DNA of 34,527 nt from Candidatus Pacearchaeota archaeon (GCA_023136775.1 JAGLQO010000011.1:1-34527), one strand, 5' to 3'. Shown: positions 23,859-31,208, numbered from the stretch's first letter. The notes: generated from the sequence alone by a model not told the origin. Numbers and translations: made by a program.

Positions 23859-24563
23859 TTAATATTCGGCTAAGATGACTGTGTAGTTCTTTTTGTATTT
23901 CTTAGAACATTTTGGACATGTTGGATAGAAAAAATAATTCTTCTTTGTGATTTTTCCTTTTGATTTTACATATTCATTCATTTCTTTAATATATTTTTTC
24001 ATCCCACTATATGGTCCTTCAAAAACTCTTGACAAGAATTGACCAGTCAATTTTACATCATCGCATTTAGCCACTGGCTTTGTAACACCAATATAAACAT
24101 GTGAATGAAATGGTGATAATTCATCGACTATAACTATTGGATTTTTTGTCTCAGCAGAAGCTGCTTTAATTTTCTTATAATTCCTTTTCATGACTGAACC
24201 AAAATTTAATGGAATATGAAATAATGAAATAATAGTGTCCTTAACGAAGAATTTTCCATTCCACTTTATTTCTTTTTTGTCCCATGGTTTAGGTTTAAAT
24301 TCTGGACAACAACAAGTCAAATCTTTAACAATTGGAGTCTGTACTGAATCTATTTTTTTTATTGGTACAGATTTCGTTTTAACTGTTGGGGCTTGCATAG
24401 CAACGACAGATTTTGCTGTTGTCATGGTCTTTTTCTTAGAGGTGGATTTTTTAGATGTAGTGGATTTTTTTACCGGGGTCTTTCTTTTTTTCATGGCAGA
24501 TTTATTATTAGAAATGGGTTTCTTAGAAACGTCAGACTTCTTTTTAGTATCACCTTTTGCCAT
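23859..24563 (-). CDS. GyrI-like domain protein with a long basic N-terminal tail
   Basis: A 234-residue protein. Residues 1-60 are a Lys/Ser/Thr-rich tail with KKSTTSKKSTSKKK, resembling histone H1-like or DNA-binding extensions. From about residue 80 (CCCPEFKPKPWDKKEIKWNG, FHIPLNFGSVM, VFEGPYSGMKKYIKEM, FFYPTCPKCSKKYKKNYTVI) it matches a family of bacterial small proteins with a GyrI-like small-molecule-binding fold, sometimes labelled hydrolase. The CPKC pair and the CCC cluster could bind metal. A TATTTAAA box 21 nt upstream fits the ATG at 24563. The tail may bring a ligand-binding domain to nucleic acid; that is inference. Confidence 0.65.
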   Translation of the reverse strand: MAKGDTKKKSDVSKKPISNNKSAMKKRKTPVKKSTTSKKSTSKKKTMTTAKSVVAMQAPTVKTKSVPIKKIDSVQTPIVKDLTCCCPEFKPKPWDKKEIKWNGKFFVKDTIISLFHIPLNFGSVMKRNYKKIKAASAETKNPIVIVDELSPFHSHVYIGVTKPVAKCDDVKLTGQFLSRVFEGPYSGMKKYIKEMNEYVKSKGKITKKNYFFYPTCPKCSKKYKKNYTVILAEY

Positions 24564-24584
24564 ATGTTAAAGTAATGTCTTTTA

Positions 24585-24592
24585 TATTTAAA
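24585..24592 (-). promoter_or_regulatory. TATA box of the GyrI-like gene
   Basis: TATTTAAA lies 21 nt from the ATG at 24563. Confidence 0.6.
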
Positions 24593-24596
24593 GCTT

Positions 24597-24656
24597 TGCC
24601 CGAATAATTACGGATTAAGAATCCGCAACCGATGGACTTGTTTAGTGCCCGAATAA
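24597..24656. repeat. TGCCCGAATAA repeat enclosing a hairpin
   Basis: TGCCCGAATAA occurs at 24597-24607 and 24646-24656. Between them is CGGATT-AAG-AATCCG (24611-24625). The element fills the gap between tyrS and the GyrI-like gene. Confidence 0.6.
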
Positions 24657-24663
24657 AATGAAA

Positions 24664-26001
24664 TTACTTTGTAACTTGAAAGTTATTAACTTGCTCTAGT
24701 AATTTTTTTGCTTTTTCATTTTCTTTAAAATGATTTCTAATCGGCCCCAATAATTCATTAATATATTTAGCACAAGTATTCTTAATATCTAATGGATGAA
24801 CCTTCTTTTCTGTAAAAGTTTTTTCTAATTCTTCATAAGAATTAAGCTCTAAATTTCCACCAAACTTTTCAGGTCTTTCAATTAAAATTTTATCATATTT
24901 TTCAAAAACGATGTACTTGAAATATTCTAAAACTGGATTATCTTCGACCAAACCTTCTGGACACCATGCTTTCTTAAATTTTTTCTCAATTTCGTCTTCG
25001 CTGTCTGTCATAAAAATTGCTGAATTAGGATTTGATTTACTCATTTTTTTGGCTATTGAGGCATCTGTCCCCTCAAGTTTTAAATCATATTGAAATATAC
25101 TTATCCCATCTTTTGGATTATTGTAAAATAATTCAATATCCAAATCTTTATTATAATAATGCTCCCCTTCAACAAATACAAGTTGAATTGGCGGATGTTT
25201 GCTGCCAATTTTTCTAGCCTGAATAGAAAATTCAATTAATTGTTTTCCATTTTTGATTATAGTTTTGGTCGCATTTAATAAAAATATATATCCATGAATC
25301 TCCTTCTCTTTACCTGGACTCAAAATAATTGTCCCATTCATACGTTTTGGCTCACTAAGTCCCATAAGCATATGGTGACTTACAACTACTGGTGGCACAA
25401 ATCCCAACTTGGGAAAAACATCACGAGCTAACATATTAACTTTTCTTTGATCCATTCCAAGTTGTGCAATATCTGCTTCTAGATGGTGAATATCTGCTGC
25501 TTGCATCAGTGGATATAAAATTTGAGATGATGGATTTGAAACAGAATCTTCTCTTCCCATTATTTGTCCACATCTAAGAACTCTTTTAACGCTTGCATTC
25601 ATAGAAAGTTTCAAAACAGTCGTCCAATACTCTGGATGTTCTGTAATAAACTCACTTGTCCAAATAAATTCTACATTATCCAAATCCATTCCGCAGGCTT
25701 TCCATACTTCAATAAAATATTCTCCAACAATTCTGATTTTATCCAAATCTCCGCCCATTTTATTATTAAGCATTCCAAACCAATCTGCAACCCAAAATCT
25801 GAATTTAATTCCAGTAGATGTTAATTTATTGACATTAATTGAACGAAGTAATCCTTGCGCAATGTGAATTCTTCCGCTAGGTTCAAATCCGTCATAAGCA
25901 ATTGGATGTTCTTTTTTTTCGAAAAGTTCTCGAAGTTCTTTTTCGTTAACTATTTCTTCTCCGACTTCTTTTACTATATTAATTTTCTCTTCAATGTCCA
26001 T
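24664..26001 (-). CDS. tyrS: Tyrosyl-tRNA synthetase, archaeal/eukaryal type, with an internal insertion
   Basis: Charges tRNA-Tyr. The 445-residue protein shows YDGFEPSGRIHIAQG (class I HIGH-type motif, about 36-50), FRFWVADWFGMLNNK, YPLMQAADI, the Tyr-recognising AQLGMDQRKVNMLARD and KKMSKSNPNSAIFMTDS (KMSKS at 319-323). Archaeal TyrRS is normally about 310-360 residues with the KMSKS loop soon after MGL. Here about 80 extra residues (roughly 226-308) lie between MGLSEPKRMNG and the KMSKS loop, including FVEGEHYYNKDLDIELFYNN. The rest is standard, so the enzyme is probably active. TATTTAAA at 26023-26030 lies 21 nt from the ATG. Confidence 0.9.
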   Translation of the reverse strand: MDIEEKINIVKEVGEEIVNEKELRELFEKKEHPIAYDGFEPSGRIHIAQGLLRSINVNKLTSTGIKFRFWVADWFGMLNNKMGGDLDKIRIVGEYFIEVWKACGMDLDNVEFIWTSEFITEHPEYWTTVLKLSMNASVKRVLRCGQIMGREDSVSNPSSQILYPLMQAADIHHLEADIAQLGMDQRKVNMLARDVFPKLGFVPPVVVSHHMLMGLSEPKRMNGTIILSPGKEKEIHGYIFLLNATKTIIKNGKQLIEFSIQARKIGSKHPPIQLVFVEGEHYYNKDLDIELFYNNPKDGISIFQYDLKLEGTDASIAKKMSKSNPNSAIFMTDSEDEIEKKFKKAWCPEGLVEDNPVLEYFKYIVFEKYDKILIERPEKFGGNLELNSYEELEKTFTEKKVHPLDIKNTCAKYINELLGPIRNHFKENEKAKKLLEQVNNFQVTK

Positions 26002-26022
26002 ATGGAAAAATAGGTCTAGAGT

Positions 26023-26030
26023 TATTTAAA
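26023..26030 (-). promoter_or_regulatory. TATA box of tyrS
   Basis: TATTTAAA on the plus strand, 21 nt from the tyrS ATG at 26001. The trxB box (26058-26065) is separate. Confidence 0.65.
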
Positions 26031-26057
26031 GTTTGCTAGTTAACGCGGTTACCGAAC

Positions 26058-26065
26058 ATATAAAA
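26058..26065 (+). promoter_or_regulatory. TATA box of trxB
   Basis: ATATAAAA about 22 nt before the ATG at 26088. It shares an 86-bp gap with the divergent tyrS promoter. Confidence 0.6.
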
Positions 26066-26087
26066 ATAACGCAATCTAATAATCAAT

Positions 26088-26990
26088 ATGAAATATGATT
26101 TGATAATTTTAGGTGGTGGGCCGGCTGGACTAACTGCTGCTATTTATGCTGGACGTTATAATTTGAAGACTTTAATTGTTGCTGAGAGTTTTGGGGGAAC
26201 CGCAAATTTGGCTGGCGAGGTTGAGAACTGGCCAGGTAAAATTGGTTCTGGGATGGAAATAATGAGTGATATAAAAGTGCAAGCTGAAAAGTTTGGTGCG
26301 GAATTTCTTGAAACCAGTATTGATAGTGTTAAGAAAGAGGGGGAAGAATTTATTGTATCTTGTGGCGAAAAAATATTTTACAGTAAGACTTTAATTGTTG
26401 CTCTTGGGACAAAGCATCGTAAATTAGAAATTCTGGGAGAGGAAGAATTTTTAGGAAAAGGTGTTTCTTATTGTGCAATTTGTGATGGAAACTTTTTTAG
26501 AAATAAAACTGTCTCGGTTATTGGAGGTGCAGACTCTGCTGCTAAAGCCGCACTTTATTTGGCTAATATTTGCGAAAAAGTTTATGTAGTTTATAGAAAA
26601 GATAAAATGCGATGTGAGGCAATTTCTTTAGCTAATATTGAAAAGAATGAAAAAATAGAAATAATTTATAATGCCACTCCTTCGGAAATTGTTGGAGAAG
26701 GTGTTGTTAAGCAATTAAAAATTTCTAAAGACAACGAAGAAAAGATTATTGACGTATCCGGTGTGTTTGTTGAGATTGGGGCTACTCCATCCACAAATAC
26801 TGTAGAAAGTCTTAATTTTGAATTAGAAAATGGATATATAATTACAGGAAAAGATACGAAGACTAATATCGAAGGAGTTTTCGCGGCTGGAGATATTACT
26901 AATATAGAAATTCAGCAAATGATAACTGCAGCTGGAGAGGGTGCAATTGCTGCCCATTCCGTTCAGAATTTCCTAATGAATTCTAAATAA
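26088..26990 (+). CDS. trxB: Thioredoxin reductase
   Basis: FAD-dependent NAD(P)H:thioredoxin oxidoreductase (300 residues). The FAD-binding GGGPAGLTAAIYAGR lies near the start, followed by the redox pair CAIC in VSYCAICDGNFF, the second Rossmann motif VIGGADSAAKAALYLA and the C-terminal FAD motif GVFAAGDITNIEIQQMITAA + GEGAIAA. The NADP-binding HRRxxxR-type motif is YRKDKMR, which leaves the NADH/NADPH preference open. It reduces a thioredoxin or glutaredoxin not seen in this window. The length and all catalytic residues match an active enzyme. Confidence 0.93.
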   Translation: MKYDLIILGGGPAGLTAAIYAGRYNLKTLIVAESFGGTANLAGEVENWPGKIGSGMEIMSDIKVQAEKFGAEFLETSIDSVKKEGEEFIVSCGEKIFYSKTLIVALGTKHRKLEILGEEEFLGKGVSYCAICDGNFFRNKTVSVIGGADSAAKAALYLANICEKVYVVYRKDKMRCEAISLANIEKNEKIEIIYNATPSEIVGEGVVKQLKISKDNEEKIIDVSGVFVEIGATPSTNTVESLNFELENGYIITGKDTKTNIEGVFAAGDITNIEIQQMITAAGEGAIAAHSVQNFLMNSK

Positions 26991-27024
26991 ATATTTAATT
27001 AACTTATTTTACCTTGTAGTAATC

Positions 27025-27064
27025 TTTATATACTACTATGTTTTACAAAGTACTGTATAATACA
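27025..27064 (+). promoter_or_regulatory. Promoter and candidate operator of the PadR operon
   Basis: TTTATATA at 27025-27032 predicts a start near 27054, giving a 20-nt leader rather than a leaderless mRNA. TGTAT-A-ATACA (27054-27064) is a perfect palindrome at that start point, and a looser ATACTACT/AGTACTGTAT pair lies between box and start. PadR proteins usually bind such sites in their own promoter. Confidence 0.5.
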
Positions 27065-27073
27065 TAATGAAAC

Positions 27074-27379
27074 ATGGACACACAATTCAAAAAAGGAGTT
27101 TTAGACCTTTGCGTACTCTCAACATTGAGAAAGAAAGATCATTACGGATATGAATTGGTTCAAAAAATTTCAATGGATATACAAATAACAGAGGGAACAC
27201 TTTATCCAATCCTTAGAAGATTAAAAAATGAAGGATACCTTCAGACTTATTTGAGAGAATCTAGCGAGGGACCGTCAAGAAAATATTACTCGCTAACAAA
27301 GTCTGGAAAAGATAAGGCAAAAAAACTAAAAACCGAATGGAAAGACTTTGAAAGAAAAGTTGATAAAATACTAAGATGA
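27074..27379 (+). CDS. PadR-family transcriptional regulator
   Basis: A 101-residue winged-helix repressor. It opens KKGVLDLCVLSTLRKKDHYGYELVQKI and has the classic PadR segment ITEGTLYPILRRLKNEGYLQ, then SEGPSRKYYSLTKSGK for the wing. The C-terminal helix needed for dimerisation is short. PadR regulators respond to small molecules or membrane stress, and in bacteria they often lie beside HAAS/DUF1700 membrane proteins, as here. Its stop overlaps the next start (ATGA). It probably represses this three-gene operon. Confidence 0.9.
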   Translation: MDTQFKKGVLDLCVLSTLRKKDHYGYELVQKISMDIQITEGTLYPILRRLKNEGYLQTYLRESSEGPSRKYYSLTKSGKDKAKKLKTEWKDFERKVDKILR

Positions 27380-28245
27380 GAAAAACAGAATTTTTAAACG
27401 AACTAGAAGAGCATTTAATTGGGATTGCGAAAGATGATAAAGAAGAAATAATGCAGGACTATGAAGAGCATTTTAAAGTTGGAGCCAAAAAGAAAAGAAC
27501 TGAAGCTGGAATTGCTAAATCTCTTGGAAATCCAAAGCAAATAGCTAGAGATATTAGGAAAGAACTTTCAAAAACTACAGAGAGAGATGAATTGAAATCT
27601 GAAGCTATTGAAACATTTGTTGCCGCTAAAAAATTTACAAAACATATTTTTAATGAATCTAAAAACAAAATAGAAAATCTAATTCAAGAAGAAAAGGGAA
27701 GAAATCGTAAAGGAGAATTTTCTAAAGAACTTTGGATAATATTGGGATTAATCGTTTTATCTATAATTAGTGGGCGTGGAATTTTTATGTTTGGGGCGGT
27801 TGTTATTTTTGTGTACTCTGCAATAAAATATATTAAAAAAGAAAAGAAGGGGAATTCCAAAAATGCTAAAATAAAATCTACTTCAAAAAAAGCAAAGAGC
27901 AATAGAAAAAGTTCAATTAAAATTATTCTTAGCTTAATGTTTAATTTTTTATTTTTTATTTGGTTTTGGATATCTATTTTATGTACATTGATTTCATTAT
28001 TAATATCTGGAATTGCTATACTGCTCTCGGGGGCCATTGTAATGGCGTATTCTATTTTTGCTTTGATTAGTTACAAGACTCCACTAACAAAAGATATCTT
28101 GTTTTCTGCTTTGTTTGCAGGGGCTGGATTAACAATCTTTGGAGGATTATTTACTGGCTTATTTGAGAAGTTGACAAAACTATTTTTCAAGATAACTAAG
28201 AAATATATTGAACTAAATATGAGGTTCGTTAGAAAATGGGAATGA
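27376..28245 (+). CDS. HAAS (DUF1700-like) membrane protein
   Basis: A 289-residue protein. The N-terminal helical HAAS domain (about 1-65) has the typical FLNELEEHLIGIAKDDKEEI and AGIAKSLGNPKQIARDIRKE, probably the surface that talks to PadR. A basic linker, a membrane pair near 118-152, a very basic spacer (KNAKIKSTSKKAKSNRKSS) and three or more hydrophobic segments up to residue 275 follow. In Firmicutes such proteins couple membrane state to PadR control. It overlaps its neighbours on both sides by about 4 nt, so the three genes form one translation-coupled unit. Confidence 0.82.
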   Translation: MRKTEFLNELEEHLIGIAKDDKEEIMQDYEEHFKVGAKKKRTEAGIAKSLGNPKQIARDIRKELSKTTERDELKSEAIETFVAAKKFTKHIFNESKNKIENLIQEEKGRNRKGEFSKELWIILGLIVLSIISGRGIFMFGAVVIFVYSAIKYIKKEKKGNSKNAKIKSTSKKAKSNRKSSIKIILSLMFNFLFFIWFWISILCTLISLLISGIAILLSGAIVMAYSIFALISYKTPLTKDILFSALFAGAGLTIFGGLFTGLFEKLTKLFFKITKKYIELNMRFVRKWE

Positions 28246-28919
28246 AGAAAACAGTCGCTTCAATAATGTTAATGGCACTATGCTTTTTCATTTCATGGTT
28301 ATTCTTTTTGAATTCCGAAATGCTAAACGAAAACACAGGGGAGCTTAACGAACTAAAGACTACTGAAATTTTAAAAGCACTTAATAGTATTCCATTAATC
28401 AATATTAATGAAGAAGAAGAAGAAATCAAATTTAGTAAACGTGGAAACGTCATTGAAATTAGTGAGGATATTATTTCAATAGAATATTATGATGAAGTAA
28501 AAACTTTCAATCATGATAAAGATTTATCAGATATAACAAGTGGTGATAAGGTTTGGGTCGAATATAGCTATTCTTCTGAGGGAGAAATAAATGTGATTCG
28601 TATTGAAAAAATATTGCAAGCTAGAGATGTTAAGGATTTTGAAACTTGTTATAAATATGGTGGTTATATTGAAGACCCGGATGCTCCTAGAAAGTGTGTA
28701 CTTGGACAAGTCACCTTTACTGAGAGAGATGAAGACTTGAGGCAAAGTTGTGTTTCGAAAAATGGAACATGGGTTGACGAATTTAATGAATGTGAATTTA
28801 TTTCAGAAAGTGATTGTTATAGTATGAATGGTGAATATTTCGAATGTGAAAGTGCTTGTAGAAATGACCCAGAAGCAGAAATGTGTATAATGATGTGTGT
28901 TCAGGTTTGCAAGTTCTAA
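28242..28919 (+). CDS. Membrane-anchored Cys-rich extracellular protein of the PadR operon
   Basis: A 225-residue protein with an N-terminal signal anchor (KKTVASIMLMALCFFISWLF). The middle (about 50-130) is beta-rich and acidic, with an OB/SH3-like run ISGDKVWVEYSYSSEGEIN-type segment (actual text TSGDKVWVEYSYSSEGEIN). The last 90 residues hold about twelve cysteines (CYKYGGY, RKCVLG, QSCVSKNGTW, ECESACRNDPEAEMCIMMC, VCKF), suggesting disulfides or metal binding outside the membrane. ATG 28242 overlaps the upstream stop as ATGA; a start 6 nt earlier is possible. In comparable bacterial operons this place is taken by DUF4097; I do not recognise that fold here. Confidence 0.7.
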   Translation: MKKTVASIMLMALCFFISWLFFLNSEMLNENTGELNELKTTEILKALNSIPLININEEEEEIKFSKRGNVIEISEDIISIEYYDEVKTFNHDKDLSDITSGDKVWVEYSYSSEGEINVIRIEKILQARDVKDFETCYKYGGYIEDPDAPRKCVLGQVTFTERDEDLRQSCVSKNGTWVDEFNECEFISESDCYSMNGEYFECESACRNDPEAEMCIMMCVQVCKF

Positions 28920-29813
28920 TTACATTCTTTCAAGTCTTGCTATTCTTTTTGATAAAGGTGGATGGGTTTGAAACATTTCTTTTTCTTTTCCTGGCTTTGC
29001 TAAAAATAAGGGGGCAACGGCTCCGCTAACTTTTATGGGAGAATTTCTTTTTATTTTGTTTAATGCTCCAATTAATCCCGTTGGACTTCTCATAAATTTT
29101 ACAGCTGAAGAGTCCGCTGCATATTCTCGTTTTCTTGAAATTGCCAATTGAACTAATGCTACAATTATTGGTGCTAGAATTGCTAAAGCAATTCCTATTA
29201 TCATAAGAATTGCTTGGCTATTATTATTGCTATTATTACTTCTACTTCTCCCTATGGAAGACCAAAATAAACTTCTAAGAAATATTTGAGAGATAATTGA
29301 AATCATTCCAACTAGAACTGCTGTTAGGGTCATGAAACGGATGTCATAATTTGCGACGTGTGAAAGTTCATGTGCCAAAACTCCTTCTAATTCATGCTTA
29401 TCTAATTTTTCTAACGCTCCAGTTGTCATGCAAATCACTGCATGCTCAGGATCTCGTCCGCTTGCGAACGCGTTGATTTGACTATTATCCATGATGTAAA
29501 GTTTTGGCTTTGGAAGACCAGAAGCTAGACATAATCCTTCTACTAAATTGTGATATTGCCTATATCTGCTTCCTTCAGCTTTTTTCGCTCCAACAGAGGC
29601 TATTGCAATATCAGCTGACTTGTAAAATCCAGTTACTACATATAATATTGAAATTATTGTTCCAAAGATTATTATCATAAAAAAATAGTCTCCTCCGAGG
29701 ACAAATCCAATTGTATAAACTAGTGCTAATAAAACTACCAAAACTATTCCTATCAATAGATATGAACTAATTTTATTTTTTCTAATTTCTTCATGAAATG
29801 ACAACCTCTCCAT
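28920..29813 (-). CDS. htpX: HtpX-family membrane zinc metalloprotease
   Basis: An integral membrane M48 endopeptidase that degrades misfolded membrane proteins. The 297-residue protein has two N-terminal helices, the zinc site HELSH in LEGVLAHELSHVANYD, two further helices and the third ligand Glu in SRKREYAADSSAV. It ends FQTHPPLSKRIARLERM, a hallmark of HtpX. An in-frame TTG at 29828 exists, but ATG 29813 is 21 nt from a TATAAAAA box, so I start there. It abuts the Cys-rich gene's stop tail-to-tail with no spacer. lemA lies upstream on the same strand across a hairpin-filled gap; the lemA/htpX pairing is common in bacteria and archaea. Confidence 0.92.
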   Translation of the reverse strand: MERLSFHEEIRKNKISSYLLIGIVLVVLLALVYTIGFVLGGDYFFMIIIFGTIISILYVVTGFYKSADIAIASVGAKKAEGSRYRQYHNLVEGLCLASGLPKPKLYIMDNSQINAFASGRDPEHAVICMTTGALEKLDKHELEGVLAHELSHVANYDIRFMTLTAVLVGMISIISQIFLRSLFWSSIGRSRSNNSNNNSQAILMIIGIALAILAPIIVALVQLAISRKREYAADSSAVKFMRSPTGLIGALNKIKRNSPIKVSGAVAPLFLAKPGKEKEMFQTHPPLSKRIARLERM

Positions 29814-29834
29814 ACTCTTAGAAAACAAGAATGG

Positions 29835-29854
29835 TTTTTATATATAACCTATAT
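29835..29854 (-). promoter_or_regulatory. htpX TATA box with adjoining repeated element
   Basis: TATAAAAA (minus strand, 29835-29842) is 21 nt from ATG 29813. Next to it, TATATAACCTATAT (29841-29854) is repeated exactly at 30002-30015, which makes it a candidate regulator-binding sequence. Confidence 0.5.
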
Positions 29855-29866
29855 ACAAAGTTGACA

Positions 29867-29984
29867 TTTTCCTCTGGTGAGGAAAATCGTCAGGGGAAAT
29901 CCGCACAGGATTTCAGATTCCAAATTCCTTACCGACTTTGTCGCAGAGAATTTGATATATGGAGGGAATTTCTTTGAAATTCCC
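29867..29984. repeat. Array of four perfect hairpins upstream of htpX
   Basis: TTTTCCTC-TGGT-GAGGAAAA (29867-29886), GAAATCC-GCACA-GGATTTC (29896-29914), CGAC-TTT-GTCG (29933-29943) and GGGAATTTC-TTT-GAAATTCCC (29964-29984). Confidence 0.8.
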
Positions 29985-30126
29985 GACTTAATTGTTTTTG
30001 TTATATAACCTATATTCTCTAGTATATATCGTATTATATATGTTATAATCTCTATATTGCAAAGAATGCTTTAGAATATCTATACAGTGTGCCCCAACCA
30101 AATTAGATTACAAATATGTGAGGGTA

Positions 30127-30681
30127 TTAGAATTCAACCTTAGGAACAGCTTTTTCTGCTTCCTTAATTTCTAGGTAATCTCTCTTTTTGAATCCGTACA
30201 TCTTGGCAAACCATACGCCTGGGATCATGGTTGTCATAACATTGTAAGCCATTATCCCGTCGTTGTAGTATTGTCTTGCGTAAGCAACCTTGTCTTCAAT
30301 TGCTGATAATTCCTCTTGTAGATTTAAGAAACTCTTATCGGCTTTCAAATCTGGATAATTTTCAGCGATTGCAAAAATTGAACCAAGAGCTTGTTGTAAT
30401 TGATTTCCAGCCTTCATCTTCTTTTCAATTCCTTTCGCTCCAACTAAAGCTTTTCTTGCTTCGGTAACTTCTTTTATCACTGCTCTTTCGTGTTTCATGA
30501 ATCCCTTTACTGATGATAATAGGTTTGGAATTAAATCTGACCTTTTCTTTAGTTGTACGTCGATTTGAGAAAGTGAATTGTCGATTTGATGAGATAATCT
30601 TATGAATCTGTTGTAGTAAGTAAAAAATATTATTGCAACTATTGCTAGTCCTATTGCTGCCCAAATTATTGGTGTCACCAT
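30127..30681 (-). CDS. lemA: LemA-family membrane protein
   Basis: A 184-residue protein with one N-terminal transmembrane helix (IIWAAIGLAIVAIIFFTYY) and a long helical bundle. Conserved LemA text is plain: YNRFIRLSHQIDNSLSQIDV, QLKKRSDLIPNLLSSVKGFM, FAIAENYPDLKADKSFLNLQ, YYNDGIMAYNVMTTMIPG. The biochemical role of LemA is not established, but it is often encoded with HtpX. It uses the centred TTTATAAA at 30703-30710 shared with the divergent small membrane protein gene. The length is normal for the family. Confidence 0.93.
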   Translation of the reverse strand: MVTPIIWAAIGLAIVAIIFFTYYNRFIRLSHQIDNSLSQIDVQLKKRSDLIPNLLSSVKGFMKHERAVIKEVTEARKALVGAKGIEKKMKAGNQLQQALGSIFAIAENYPDLKADKSFLNLQEELSAIEDKVAYARQYYNDGIMAYNVMTTMIPGVWFAKMYGFKKRDYLEIKEAEKAVPKVEF

Positions 30682-30702
30682 GCTAATCTATATTTGATTA
30701 AG

Positions 30703-30710
30703 TTTATAAA
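30703..30710. promoter_or_regulatory. Single palindromic TATA box shared by lemA and the small membrane protein
   Basis: TTTATAAA at the exact centre of the 50-bp gap 30682-30731, 21 nt from both ATGs. The geometry is the same as at thrS/KaiC-like (14802-14809). Confidence 0.75.
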
Positions 30711-30731
30711 TATTGCTGGGCTTTTTGTCTT

Positions 30732-30947
30732 ATGGTTAAAAAACAAGTTATAATTATAGCTATAATTCTCATCGTGGCTGCTTTGGGGTTTTTGTTTTTC
30801 TCTAATATGACTGGAAATGTCATAACTGGGGCTGCGTTGAATCCGGAAATTAAAACTGAATATTTCAGGATAGATGATTTTGGGATGGAAATAAATGAAG
30901 AGGAGGTTAAATTAGATGGTACACAAAATAGTGGTAGATCAAGATAA
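30732..30947 (+). CDS. Small single-helix membrane protein overlapping a ferredoxin gene
   Basis: A 71-residue protein: one hydrophobic helix (VIIIAIILIVAALGFLFF) then SNMTGNVITGAALNPEIK, a Thr/Gly-rich motif common in DPANN membrane proteins, and a short acidic tail. The last 32 nt overlap the ferredoxin gene in another frame, and the Shine-Dalgarno AGGAGGT (30901-30907) of the ferredoxin lies within it. A leaderless promoter 21 nt upstream supports it. It may serve to couple or localise the ferredoxin; this is inference. Confidence 0.6.
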   Translation: MVKKQVIIIAIILIVAALGFLFFSNMTGNVITGAALNPEIKTEYFRIDDFGMEINEEEVKLDGTQNSGRSR

Positions 30948-31101
30948 ATGCATCGGATGCGGAGCCTGTGAGGCAATATGTCCAGATTCTTTTAAGATGA
31001 GTGGTGGGAAGGCCAGAACTGTAAAAGCTGAGGTTGAAGAGTTGACTTGTGAAAAAGAGGCAGTTTCTGAATGTCCAGTAGACGCAATCAGCGTTAGCTG
31101 A
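30916..31101 (+). CDS. Ferredoxin, single 4Fe-4S type
   Basis: A 61-residue electron carrier. Cys12, 15 and 18 form CIGCGACEAIC, with Cys22 next, then CEKEAVSECPVDAIS. The three proximal Cys and the distal CP motif suit one 4Fe-4S cluster with a possible disulfide from the two remaining Cys, as in monocluster archaeal and Thermotoga ferredoxins. A strong AGGAGGT lies 8 nt upstream of the ATG. The stop codon lies inside a 9-bp stem hairpin. It precedes the Fe-S assembly genes by about 260 bp and may be one of their clients. Confidence 0.9.
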   Translation: MVHKIVVDQDKCIGCGACEAICPDSFKMSGGKARTVKAEVEELTCEKEAVSECPVDAISVS

Positions 31102-31105
31102 TTGC
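31084..31105. repeat. Hairpin across the ferredoxin stop codon
   Basis: GCAATCAGC-GTTA-GCTGATTGC, a perfect 9-bp stem overlapping the last codons. Confidence 0.7.
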
Positions 31106-31110
31106 TTAGT

Positions 31111-31155
31111 TAGTAGTTTTTAGTTCGCTTCGTTGGTAGTTGGTAGTGGGAAATT
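31111..31155. repeat. Non-coding relative of the elp3-internal repeat
   Basis: TAGTAGTTTTTAGTT...TTGGTAGTTGGTAGTGGGAA matches 10971-11003. Here an extra CGCTTCG mini-hairpin sits inside the repeat. Confidence 0.65.
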
Positions 31156-31158
31156 GTT

Positions 31159-31193
31159 GCGTGGTTTATCCACGCTTTTGTTTTTTTGTTTTT
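31159..31193 (+). terminator. Hairpin followed by T-runs after the ferredoxin gene
   Basis: GCGTGG-TTTAT-CCACGC (31159-31175) is followed by TTTTGTTTTTTTGTTTTT. It is the best intrinsic-terminator-like structure in the window. Confidence 0.6.
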
Positions 31194-31208
31194 ATAATAT
31201 TTTTTGGA

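Larger units (their letters stand above)
29814..30126. other. 313-bp gap between lemA and htpX filled with hairpins
   Basis: It contains the htpX promoter, four perfect hairpins (29867-29984), the second TATATAACCTATAT (30002-30015) and AT-rich sequence. No reading frame stands out. Confidence 0.65.

Noticed and set aside
25872-25886. GGTTCAAATCC resembling the T-loop of a tRNA gene
   Set aside because: It lies inside the tyrS coding region and has no cloverleaf partners; it is a coincidence of codons.
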